Shown in pieces: positions 1 to 5,686 of a stretch of DNA of 5,686 bases. The stretch is taken from assembly GCA_902795555.1 (NCBI GenBank), contig CADBLV010000036.1, forward strand, positions 1-5,686, written 5' to 3'. Each line of letters opens with the position of its first letter. Position 1 is the first letter of the stretch. The notes under the pieces are model-generated. The model was given only the letters and a program-made list of their open reading frames with translations. It searched no databases and was not told the DNA's origin. The stretch is from an uncultured Eubacteriales bacterium (GTDB lineage Bacteria; Bacillota_A; Clostridia; Christensenellales; Aristaeellaceae). Position numbers and translations under genes: made by a program.

Positions 1-12
1 AAACGATTGAGC

Positions 13-47
13 CCGTCTGGTTTGTGTGCAAGCCAGGCGGTTTTTTT
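13..47 (+). terminator. Intrinsic terminator in the metK leader (probable attenuator)
   Basis: A 12-bp hairpin pairs 13-24 with 29-40 (two G-U pairs) around a four-base loop, TGTG, and is followed by seven T residues at 41-47. The T tract ends 28 bases before the metK start codon. That leaves no room for a separate promoter, so metK transcripts must pass through this element. In Bacillota metK is often controlled by a SAM riboswitch ending in such a terminator, but any sensor domain would lie left of the window. It could instead simply end an upstream gene. The hairpin is clear; the regulatory role is inferred. Confidence 0.8.
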
Positions 48-75
48 GCGAATATTTTCGAAAGGGGAAAAACCC

Positions 76-1256
<1,181 letters not shown>

Positions 1257-1275
<19 letters not shown>

Positions 1276-1320
1276 AAAACGCCGGAAGGCAAGGCGTGAA
1301 TAAAACGCCGGAAAGCAGGG
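1257..1320 (+). repeat. Three tandem copies of the metK 3' end
   Basis: The motif GCCGGAAGGCAAG occurs at 1257-1269 and 1281-1293, with a diverged copy GCCGGAAAGCAGG at 1307-1319; the spacings are 24 and 26 bases. The first copy encodes the last residues of MetK (KAPEGKK, then TAA). The second is in frame with it and would read KTPEGKA followed by TGA. The third is out of frame. This looks like a local duplication of the gene's end including its stop codon. Confidence 0.75.
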
Positions 1321-1360
1321 CACGAAAAAAGGCTGTCTGAACAAACAGCCTTTTTTCGTG
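1321..1360. terminator. Bidirectional intrinsic terminator between metK and the pduL-like gene
   Basis: A perfect 16-bp inverted repeat pairs 1321-1336 with 1345-1360 around an eight-base loop. Its core is GGCTGT/ACAGCC, with six A on one arm and six T on the other, so either strand yields a GC-rich stem followed by a U tract. It lies between convergent genes and can end both transcripts. A weaker hairpin at 1362-1380 (CTGTC/GACAG) lies between it and the pduL-like stop codon. Confidence 0.93.
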
Positions 1361-1381
1361 TCTGTCGGTTTGCCTGACAGG

Positions 1382-1954
1382 TTATTTGATCAGCTCGCCC
1401 ATGGTGCCGTTTACGGCGCAGGCGGCATTGCTCTCGTCGGTATCGATATGCATGGCGAGGGAGAATTTCTCGCTGACCCGAACCACGACGTCACCGAAGG
1501 TGAGGGCGCGGCCGTTTGTTTCCACCTTCACGGACACGACATCCTTATCCTTCACGCCGTATTCCGCGGCATCGGCGGGAGTCATGTGGATGTGCCGCTT
1601 GGCGGCGATGACGCCTTCCTTCACTTCCACTTCGCCGCAGGGGCCGACCAGCTTGCAGGCGCCGGAGCCGGCGATGTCGCCGGATTCACGGACGGGGGCC
1701 GTGACACCGATGGAGCGGGCGTCCGTCAGGGACAGCTCCACCTGCGTGGCGGAACGAACGGGCCCGAGGATCCGAACCCGCTTGAGGGTGTTCTTGGGGC
1801 CGACCACGTCTACCTGCTCTTCGCTGGCGAACTGGCCGGGCTGGCTCAGCATGCTCTTCACGGTCAGCTCATGACCCGCGCCGAAGAGCGCTTCCAGATC
1901 TTCTTTGGTTACGTGCACATGGCGGGCGGATGTTTCAACAAGGATTTTATTCAT
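1382..1954 (-). CDS. pduL: PduL-family phosphate acyltransferase (phosphotransacylase)
   Basis: This family interconverts acyl-CoA plus phosphate with acyl-phosphate plus CoA (acetyl or propanoyl) and can replace Pta in acetate or propionate metabolism. The 190-residue protein carries both PduL half-domains. SARHVHV (9-15) opens the first, AKRHIHM (118-124) opens the second, and MHIDTDESNA lies at 168-177. The HxH pairs (H12/H14, H121/H123), E73, H169 and N176 fit the family's two-zinc site. Other family blocks are LSQPGQFASEEQV and LGPVRSATQVELS. It starts directly at the first domain with no N-terminal microcompartment-targeting extension, and no shell genes are nearby, so a free cytosolic enzyme is likely. 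AGGAGGT at 1965-1971 supports the start. It follows the ECF operon but has its own promoter. Confidence 0.93.
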   Translation of the reverse strand: MNKILVETSARHVHVTKEDLEALFGAGHELTVKSMLSQPGQFASEEQVDVVGPKNTLKRVRILGPVRSATQVELSLTDARSIGVTAPVRESGDIAGSGACKLVGPCGEVEVKEGVIAAKRHIHMTPADAAEYGVKDKDVVSVKVETNGRALTFGDVVVRVSEKFSLAMHIDTDESNAACAVNGTMGELIK

Positions 1955-1992
1955 GGAATGATCTACCTCCTGCGTCTACGCGGTTTTTTACT

Positions 1993-2021
1993 ATTATAGC
2001 CGCAAGCGGGCTTTTGCGCAA
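1993..2021 (-). promoter_or_regulatory. Promoter of the pduL-like gene
   Basis: On the minus strand a perfect TATAAT (1993-1998) lies 17 bases from a weak -35, TTGCGC (2016-2021). It is placed about 40 bases before the pduL-like start codon and just after the ecfT stop codon. No convincing terminator separates ecfT from this promoter, so readthrough from the transporter operon is also possible. Confidence 0.65.
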
Positions 2022-2032
2022 CACCTGATTTA

Positions 2033-2779
2033 TCAGAGCAGGATCGCGCCGGCGATCAGCAGGGCGCAGAAGAGGACGGTGCCCAGATCCAGGGAAGTGA
2101 AGGGATACTGCTTGTAGCCGGAGGAGCGGGTTCGGAGGCGGAAGCCCCGGACTTCCGCGGCAATGGCGGTCTGATCCGAGCGGCGAACCGAGGAGATCAA
2201 CAGCGGGGCGCACAGGGGCAGCATCATGGAGAACTTTTTCAGGCCTTTTGCCTGATCAAAAGCAACGCCCCGGGCGGTCTGGGCTTCCATGATTCCGCTC
2301 ATTTCCTCCAGAAACTGGGGAATGAAGCGGATGGCTGTGGAAAGGGTGAAGGCATAGGGATAGGGCACATGCAGAACCTGCACGAGGGAATTCGTCAGGT
2401 CATTGATGGGCGTCACGGCCAGCACCAGGGCCAGAGGCATGCAGACCACCATCAGCCGCAGCACGACCTTGCCGGCCGTCAGGAGGCCCAGATCGGTGAT
2501 GATCCAGAAGACGGGCGTTCCTTTGCGATACAGCAGCGCCTGGAGGACAAAGAGGAAAACGGCAATTTTCAGCAGGCCCCGCAGAATGGACCAGGTGCGC
2601 CCGGCGACGCCGGCCAGCACGCCGATCAGCAGATCCACGGCCAGGAGGCCAAGGAGGAAGAACAGATTGTCCGAAATGAAGGCCGCGGCGCAGATGGCGA
2701 TGGTCAGGAAAATCTTGGTTACCGGATTCAGCCGGTGAATCACGGAATGGCCGGGAATATACCGAAACAGATCATTCAT
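2033..2779 (-). CDS. ecfT: ECF transporter transmembrane coupling protein EcfT
   Basis: EcfT is the membrane scaffold that links the two cytoplasmic ATPases to the substrate-binding S component of an ECF importer. The 248-residue product has the usual length. It begins with the family-like HRLNPVTK (15-22), followed by hydrophobic spans around 20-60, 68-84, 92-125 and a last one at 231-248. A long cytoplasmic coupling region (about 150-225) carries the two short helix motifs that sit in the ATPase grooves: ARG at 169-171 (EAQTARGV) and VRG at 210-212 (AAEVRGF), the second with Val in place of Ala. Its ATG overlaps the stop of the preceding ATPase gene by four bases (ATGA), and GGGGAGG lies eight bases upstream. 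It ends with consecutive stops TGA TAA. Confidence 0.93.
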   Translation of the reverse strand: MNDLFRYIPGHSVIHRLNPVTKIFLTIAICAAAFISDNLFFLLGLLAVDLLIGVLAGVAGRTWSILRGLLKIAVFLFVLQALLYRKGTPVFWIITDLGLLTAGKVVLRLMVVCMPLALVLAVTPINDLTNSLVQVLHVPYPYAFTLSTAIRFIPQFLEEMSGIMEAQTARGVAFDQAKGLKKFSMMLPLCAPLLISSVRRSDQTAIAAEVRGFRLRTRSSGYKQYPFTSLDLGTVLFCALLIAGAILL

Positions 2780-3600
2780 TGTTTTTTCCTCCCCGCGGCA
2801 GCTTTCAGGATCGCCTCGGCCATGGCCGGGGGCGTTTCTGCCTCCTCCAGCCCGCGGCCGAGACGGAGACCCAGGCCGATGATCTGAGGCGGGAGGATCG
2901 AGGCCTGCTCCATGAGGGCTCGATTTCGGAAAACATCGTGAACCGAGCCGTCTGCCAGCAGCTTTCCGCCGGCCATCACCAGGGCGCGGCGGGCATAATC
3001 CAGAACCACCTCCATATCATGGCAGACCATTACCACCGTCACCTGCTTTTCCTCATTCATGCGGCGAATCTGCTCCATGATGTGTGTACATTCCCGATAA
3101 TCCAGGCCGGTGGTCGGCTCATCGAGGATCAGAATTTCCGGCTCCACCGCCAGGACGGAGGCCAGGGCGACCAGCTGGCGCTGGCCACGGCTGAGGGAGA
3201 AGGGTTCCTCGTCGCCGGAGAAGGAGAACTCCCGGAGAATTTCCTCTGTCCGGGCTTCCAGCATCCGGCTGTCCTCATCTCCCCGGGCGGCTTTGAGACC
3301 GAAAAGAATCTCCTCCCGGACGGTGCTTTTACAGATTTGCCGATCCGGATTCTGGAAGAGGAAGCCGACCAGTCTGGCCCGGCGGCTGACGGGGACGGAG
3401 GCTGTGTCCATGCCGTGGATGAGCACCTTTCCGGCGGTAGGACGGAGGAGCCCGTCGATCAGGCGGACGGTGGAACTTTTTCCGGCGCCGTTTTCGCCCA
3501 GAATGGCTACAAACTCTCCCTTTTCAATATGAAAGGAAACATCCTGCACGGCCGGGCCCTGGGCGGGATAGGCAAAGCTGACGTGTTCGAGCTGAATCAT
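2776..3600 (-). CDS. ecfA: ECF transporter ATPase, second of the pair (LSRGQ signature)
   Basis: This ABC ATPase energises the ECF importer. In the 274-residue product the Walker A is GENGAGKSS (35-43), the Q-loop Gln is 83 in FQNPDRQI, the Walker B is ILILDE (156-161) with Glu161, the D-loop is at 165-167, and the H-loop His is 194 (VCHD). The signature is LSRGQ (136-140) instead of LSGGQ. All catalytic residues on its own nucleotide-binding face are present; the altered signature would face the ATP held by its partner. It overlaps both neighbours by ATGA, and AGGAGGT at 3608-3614 supports the start. The numbering of the two EcfA proteins cannot be assigned with certainty from sequence alone, so a generic symbol is used. 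Confidence 0.94.
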   Translation of the reverse strand: MIQLEHVSFAYPAQGPAVQDVSFHIEKGEFVAILGENGAGKSSTVRLIDGLLRPTAGKVLIHGMDTASVPVSRRARLVGFLFQNPDRQICKSTVREEILFGLKAARGDEDSRMLEARTEEILREFSFSGDEEPFSLSRGQRQLVALASVLAVEPEILILDEPTTGLDYRECTHIMEQIRRMNEEKQVTVVMVCHDMEVVLDYARRALVMAGGKLLADGSVHDVFRNRALMEQASILPPQIIGLGLRLGRGLEEAETPPAMAEAILKAAAGRKKQ

Positions 3601-4436
3601 GAGATCAACCTCCTGACCATGTTTTCCGCCTCATCCAGATTGATGCATACCGGCTGGGGAACACCCGTTTTCTCCGAAAGGATGCGCCCGAGGGTGACCA
3701 CCCGGGGACAGTTGACCCCCAGGGCCTCCAATTCCTCCGCATGGGCGAGCACGTCTCTGGTTTCCCCCTGCCGGACAATGCGGCCTTCGCTGAGGACGGC
3801 CAGCTGGCGGACAAACTCGCAGAGGAGCATGATCTTCTGCTCAACGATGATGACTGTGACGCCCTGCTGTTCATTCAGATCCCGGAGGAGGGAGAAGATC
3901 TGGCGGCTGCTGCGGGGATCCAGCTCTCCGGTGGGCTCGTCCAGCACCAGCACCCCGGGCTTCAGAGCGATGATCGAAGCGATGGCCACCTTCTGGCGCT
4001 GGCCGCCGGAGAGGGAAGCGATGCTGCGGGTTTTCAGATCCGGAATCCCGGTTTGCGCGAGCGCCTCATCGATCCGCCGGGGGATTTCCTCCTTTGGGAC
4101 GCCGAAGTTTTCCAGGCCGTAGAGCAGCTCGTCTTCCACGACGGAGGAAATAATCTGGCTGTCGACATCCTGAAAGACCATGCCCACCTGGCGGGACAGA
4201 TCAATCAGGGGGGAATCCACGGTGTCCAGACCGTTTACGGTGACACTGCCGAAATAATCCCCGGTGTAATGATGGGGGATGATCCCGCTGAGCGCCCGGA
4301 CCAGGCTGGTTTTTCCCGCGCCCGCGGCTCCGATGATGCCCAGGAAGCCGCCGTCGGGCACGGAAAGGGTGATGTTTTTCAGGGCGGGGTTGGGCTCGTT
4401 TTTGTAGGAAAAGGTCAGATCCTGAACGTTGATCAT
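3597..4436 (-). CDS. ecfA: ECF transporter ATPase, first of the pair (H-loop Gln)
   Basis: The 279-residue product is the partner ABC ATPase. Its Walker A is GAAGAGKT (36-43), the Q-loop Gln is 89 in FQDVDSQI, the canonical signature is LSGGQRQ (142-148), the Walker B is LVLDE (163-167), and the D-loop is GELD. The position that holds the H-loop His in the neighbouring ATPase, 33 residues after the Walker B Glu, is Gln200 here (IIVEQK). Its own ATP site therefore lacks the switch histidine, while it supplies an intact signature to the partner. AAGGAG at 4446-4451 is spaced nine bases from the ATG. The 57 bases separating it from the S-component gene hold this ribosome binding site and no terminator that I can see. 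It was probably formed, like its neighbour, by ancient ATPase duplication. Confidence 0.94.
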   Translation of the reverse strand: MINVQDLTFSYKNEPNPALKNITLSVPDGGFLGIIGAAGAGKTSLVRALSGIIPHHYTGDYFGSVTVNGLDTVDSPLIDLSRQVGMVFQDVDSQIISSVVEDELLYGLENFGVPKEEIPRRIDEALAQTGIPDLKTRSIASLSGGQRQKVAIASIIALKPGVLVLDEPTGELDPRSSRQIFSLLRDLNEQQGVTVIIVEQKIMLLCEFVRQLAVLSEGRIVRQGETRDVLAHAEELEALGVNCPRVVTLGRILSEKTGVPQPVCINLDEAENMVRRLIS

Positions 4437-4493
4437 GGGGGTTCGCTCCTTATGAACAAAATGGAGTGGGACGGCGCTTTCCGGATGAACGCC

Positions 4494-5033
4494 TTACCGG
4501 TTCAGCACTTTCTTCAGGGGAAGATAGAGCAGCTGAACCAGGACGCCGCCGATGGCCGCGGTTCCCAGAACGATCGGGATGTAGGCTACCAGGCCGCTGG
4601 TTTCCATATGCATGAAGAGGAACAGGCAAACCACAAAGCTGCCGCCGGAGATCACCGTGGAAACGAAGGTGGCCAGGAAGGGATTCAGATCCAGCTTGCC
4701 AAATTTGAAGGGAACCCGGATCATGAAGAACATGGCCACCGCGCCGAGAAGCTCGGAGATGAAATTCAACCACGGGGTTCCGGGAAGGAACTGGCAGATG
4801 GCGCCGGCCAGGATGCCGATCACGGCGCAGCCGGGAAGCTTCGGCCGAACCAGGAGAATGGCCAGACAATAGGAGGCGATGATGAAATTCGGCTTCATGC
4901 CGAAGAAGTTGACAACGCTGCCCACGAAGAGCTTCAGCACAGCGCCGGCCGCCAGCAGCACGGCGACCAGGATCAGATCCTGGATGGAAAATCCTTTGGA
5001 TTCCTGGGTATTGACGATTCGCTTTTCACTCAT
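4494..5033 (-). CDS. trpP: ECF S component, TrpP-like (probable tryptophan-binding membrane protein)
   Basis: This is a small integral membrane protein of 179 residues with about six hydrophobic spans (roughly 19-44, 49-63, 66-84, 90-107, 117-143 and 149-172), as in ECF S components. A24-xxx-A28 in the first span fits the AxxxA contact motif used to dock on EcfT. GMKPNF (45-50) followed by a hydrophobic helix resembles TrpP, the putative tryptophan transporter of bacilli. The specificity call is strengthened by the Trp-rich leader peptide just upstream and by the dedicated ATPase and EcfT genes downstream. ATG 5033 is preferred over ATG 5042, because GGAAAGG (5043-5049) is nine bases from the former and touches the latter. 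Family assignment is from memory of motif patterns; S components are divergent, and another substrate is possible. Confidence 0.78.
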   Translation of the reverse strand: MSEKRIVNTQESKGFSIQDLILVAVLLAAGAVLKLFVGSVVNFFGMKPNFIIASYCLAILLVRPKLPGCAVIGILAGAICQFLPGTPWLNFISELLGAVAMFFMIRVPFKFGKLDLNPFLATFVSTVISGGSFVVCLFLFMHMETSGLVAYIPIVLGTAAIGGVLVQLLYLPLKKVLNR

Positions 5034-5042
5034 GGTTTTCAT

Positions 5043-5049
5043 CCTTTCC
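5043..5049 (-). promoter_or_regulatory. Ribosome binding site that decides the trpP-like start
   Basis: GGAAAGG on the minus strand is nine bases before ATG 5033 but immediately abuts ATG 5042. The shorter 179-residue product is therefore the better start. Confidence 0.6.
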
Positions 5050-5068
5050 GTATTTGTTTTCTTTTATC

Positions 5069-5102
5069 AAAAAAGCAGCCTCCCATCGCGGAAGGCTGCT
5101 TT
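5069..5102 (-). terminator. Attenuator terminator in the transporter leader (segments 3:4)
   Basis: On the minus strand, 5102-5090 pairs with 5084-5072 in 13 bp (one U-G) around the loop GCGAT. The core is AGCAGCC/GGCTGCT and it runs into six T (5069-5074). It lies after the leader promoter and leader peptide and 36 bases before the trpP-like start codon, so operon transcription must pass through it. It is positioned as the terminator of an attenuation device, 17 bases past the leader peptide stop codon. Confidence 0.92.
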
Positions 5103-5118
5103 CATGAACCAAACCTGT

Positions 5119-5238
5119 TCAGGAAACCGCTTCTTCAGACGGGAAAAGGCACGCGAAAAAACGCCACCACCAGAGGCGCCACGCAGAAGCGGAGACGGCA
5201 AAGAAACCCGCCGCACGAACCGAAATCGTCTGCTTCAT
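5119..5238 (-). CDS. Tryptophan-rich leader peptide (trpL-like)
   Basis: A 39-residue ORF starts about 28 bases after the predicted transcription start and stops 17 bases before the leader terminator. It contains four TGG codons (W20, W23, W24, W25) in the string WRLWWW. Four Trp in 39 residues, three of them consecutive, within a terminator-bearing leader in front of a TrpP-like gene is the hallmark of a trp attenuation control peptide. The role is to measure charged tRNA-Trp by ribosome stalling, not to act as a protein. The reading frame is open up to 5550, but this start is chosen because the upstream part would lie before the promoter. GGGAG (5247-5243) is close to the ATG, and AAAGGA (5254-5249) is ten bases away. 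E. coli trpL is only 14 residues, so this version is long. Confidence 0.85.
   Translation of the reverse strand: MKQTISVRAAGFFAVSASAWRLWWWRFFACLFPSEEAVS
5127..5192 (-). promoter_or_regulatory. Leader RNA pairing that brackets the Trp codons (segments 1:2)
   Basis: On the minus strand CCGCTTCT (5192-5185) is perfectly complementary to AGAAGCGG (5134-5127). The first arm lies four bases before the first Trp codon. The second lies six bases before the leader stop codon. A ribosome stalled at Trp would cover the first arm, and one at the stop codon would cover the second, as in classical attenuators. The second arm can also pair imperfectly with the terminator's 5' arm: GAAG 5133-5130 with CTTC 5094-5091, then a broken helix through TTT 5126-5124. 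Confidence 0.55.
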
Positions 5239-5272
5239 TTCTCTCCCGTCCTTTCCTGAAAAATTCGATGCC

Positions 5273-5300
5273 ATTATAGCAAAAGGAGCGACAGAGTCAA
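5273..5300 (-). promoter_or_regulatory. Promoter of the leader and ECF transporter operon
   Basis: On the minus strand -35 TTGACT (5295-5300) lies 16 bases from a perfect -10 TATAAT (5273-5278), which also has the extended -10 TG (TGCTATAAT). The start of transcription is expected near 5266. This gives a 5' UTR of about 28 bases before the leader peptide and roughly 200 nt of RNA before the terminator's T tract ends. Confidence 0.88.
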
Positions 5301-5346
5301 GAGGTGGGAGCATAAAAAACACAATCTGAACAATTTGCCCCGTTTC

Positions 5347-5375
5347 TTGAAATCCGGGCGGACGGCGTGTATAAT
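5347..5375 (+). promoter_or_regulatory. Divergent promoter of the oxidoreductase gene
   Basis: TTGAAA (5347-5352) and a perfect TATAAT (5370-5375) are separated by 17 bases, close to the ideal sigma-A arrangement. Transcription should start near 5382. The two divergent -35 boxes are 46 bases apart. I saw no clear operator between them. Confidence 0.85.
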
Positions 5376-5381
5376 GGGAGC

Positions 5382-5451
5382 AAGAACGACAGGAAACCGA
5401 AATCGGAAAGAAGAGAAAGAACGATCTGAAACTGAAATCGGAGAAAAGGGG
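5382..5451 (+). repeat. Imperfect 35-bp tandem repeat filling the oxidoreductase 5' UTR
   Basis: Copies at 5382-5416 and 5417-5451 match at 27 of 35 positions. Shared blocks are AAGAACGA and GAAATCGGA. A third AACGA recurs exactly 35 bases later at 5455 and runs into the start codon. The repeat is purine-rich and its second copy ends in the GGGG of the ribosome binding site. Confidence 0.75.
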
Positions 5452-5458
5452 AAAAACG

Positions 5459-5686
5459 ATGGAAAAGGTGAGACTGGGAATTATCGGCATTGGGAATATG
5501 GGCTCTGCCCACGCGGAAAACATCATGGCCGGGAAATGTCCGGAGATCACGCTGACGGCCGCGGCGGACCGGCGGGAATCCCGCAGAAAATGGGCGGAGG
5601 AGAACCTCCCGGGCGTGCAGGTTTTTACGGAGGGAGAGGACCTGATTGCCTCCGGCGCGTGTGACGCGATTCTGATTGCCGTTCCG
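5459..5686 (+). CDS. Gfo/Idh/MocA-family NAD(P)-dependent oxidoreductase, N-terminal part
   Basis: Only the first 76 codons are in the window, and the frame is open to its end. The product starts MEKVRLGIIGIGNMGSAHAE, a Rossmann dinucleotide-binding fold with the GxGxMGxxH pattern (G10-G12-MG-xxH) typical of this family, followed by TAAADRR at the second strand (33-39) and ending in AILIAVP, the strand before the usual substrate and cofactor loop. Members oxidise or reduce sugars, inositol and related polyols; the substrate cannot be told from this fragment. GGGG at 5448-5451 is seven bases upstream of the ATG. It has its own promoter, divergent from the tryptophan transporter operon, and no functional link to that operon is evident. 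Confidence 0.88.
   Translation, partial: MEKVRLGIIGIGNMGSAHAENIMAGKCPEITLTAAADRRESRRKWAEENLPGVQVFTEGEDLIASGACDAILIAVP

Noticed and set aside
7..75. Upstream ATG extension of MetK by 23 residues
   Set aside because: It would translate through the leader terminator and is not part of the MetK family N-terminus; ATG 76 has a proper ribosome binding site.
1358..1999. Open frame of 213 codons on the plus strand opposite the pduL-like gene
   Set aside because: It is antisense to a clear PduL-family protein, its Gly/His/Asp-rich translation is typical of a mirror frame, and it begins inside the terminator.
2000..2021. Possible terminator after ecfT (GCCCGCTTGCGGC)
   Set aside because: The hairpin is short with a tiny loop and no T tract; it overlaps the spacer of the pduL-like promoter.
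2779..4122. Long plus-strand open frame opposite the two ATPase genes
   Set aside because: It overlaps two ABC ATPases with complete motifs and has no ribosome binding site or recognisable fold.
5069..5266. T-box riboswitch for tryptophan in the transporter leader
   Set aside because: I found no T-box core sequence (AGGGTGG-ACCGCG type), and the leader is short and mostly occupied by a peptide ORF with Trp codons.
5069..5266. TRAP protein binding site (series of GAG/TAG triplets)
   Set aside because: Only a few scattered GAG triplets are present, without the regular two- to three-base spacing of a TRAP target.
3741..5279. Open frame of 512 codons on the plus strand
   Set aside because: It lies antisense to three well-supported transporter genes and has a low-complexity Gly/Asp/Gln/His-rich product with no recognisable domain; it is a shadow of GC-rich codon use.
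5119..5550. Extended 143-residue version of the leader ORF
   Set aside because: The extra N-terminal part would run across the minus-strand promoter and into the divergent oxidoreductase gene; only the last 39 codons lie in the predicted transcript.

Overview
The window looks like chromosomal DNA of a GC-rich Bacillota, most likely a Clostridia-type anaerobe. The evidence is AGGAGG-type ribosome binding sites, sigma-A-like promoters, intrinsic terminators with U tracts, a PduL-type phosphotransacylase, and an energy-coupling-factor (ECF) transporter. The species cannot be named from this sequence.

Left part (1-1380): metK (S-adenosylmethionine synthetase) reads rightward. It is preceded, only 28 bases before its start codon, by a strong intrinsic terminator. 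That arrangement implies a regulated leader whose sensing part lies outside the window. The 3' end of metK, stop codon included, is repeated in tandem. A 16-bp perfect palindrome then serves as a shared terminator between metK and the leftward genes.

Centre (1382-5033, minus strand): read from right to left, this is a four-gene ECF transporter operon. It holds a TrpP-like substrate-binding membrane protein, two ABC ATPases and the EcfT coupling protein, and the last three genes are joined by ATGA stop/start overlaps. A PduL-family phosphate acyltransferase follows with its own promoter. The two ATPases are asymmetric: one lacks the H-loop histidine and the other has an altered signature motif, and both changes fall on the same composite ATP site.

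Right part (5034-5686): this is the most interesting stretch. Between a strong minus-strand promoter (5273-5300) and the transporter operon lies a leader of about 200 nt. It encodes a 39-residue peptide containing WRLWWW (four Trp codons, three consecutive), with an 8-bp pairing that flanks the Trp codons and a 13-bp intrinsic terminator just before the first transporter gene. This is the layout of ribosome-mediated tryptophan attenuation, as in trpL of enteric bacteria. Here it sits in front of an ECF transporter in a Bacillota-like genome, where T-box or TRAP control would be the usual expectation. It independently supports tryptophan as the transported substrate. A divergent promoter drives a Gfo/Idh/MocA-family oxidoreductase that is cut by the window end; its 5' UTR consists of an imperfect 35-bp tandem repeat.

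Proposed logic: when charged tRNA-Trp is scarce, ribosomes stall on the Trp codons, the terminator fails to form, and the ECF importer is made to scavenge tryptophan. The peptide, terminator and promoter are read directly from the sequence; the switching mechanism and the substrate are inferred.
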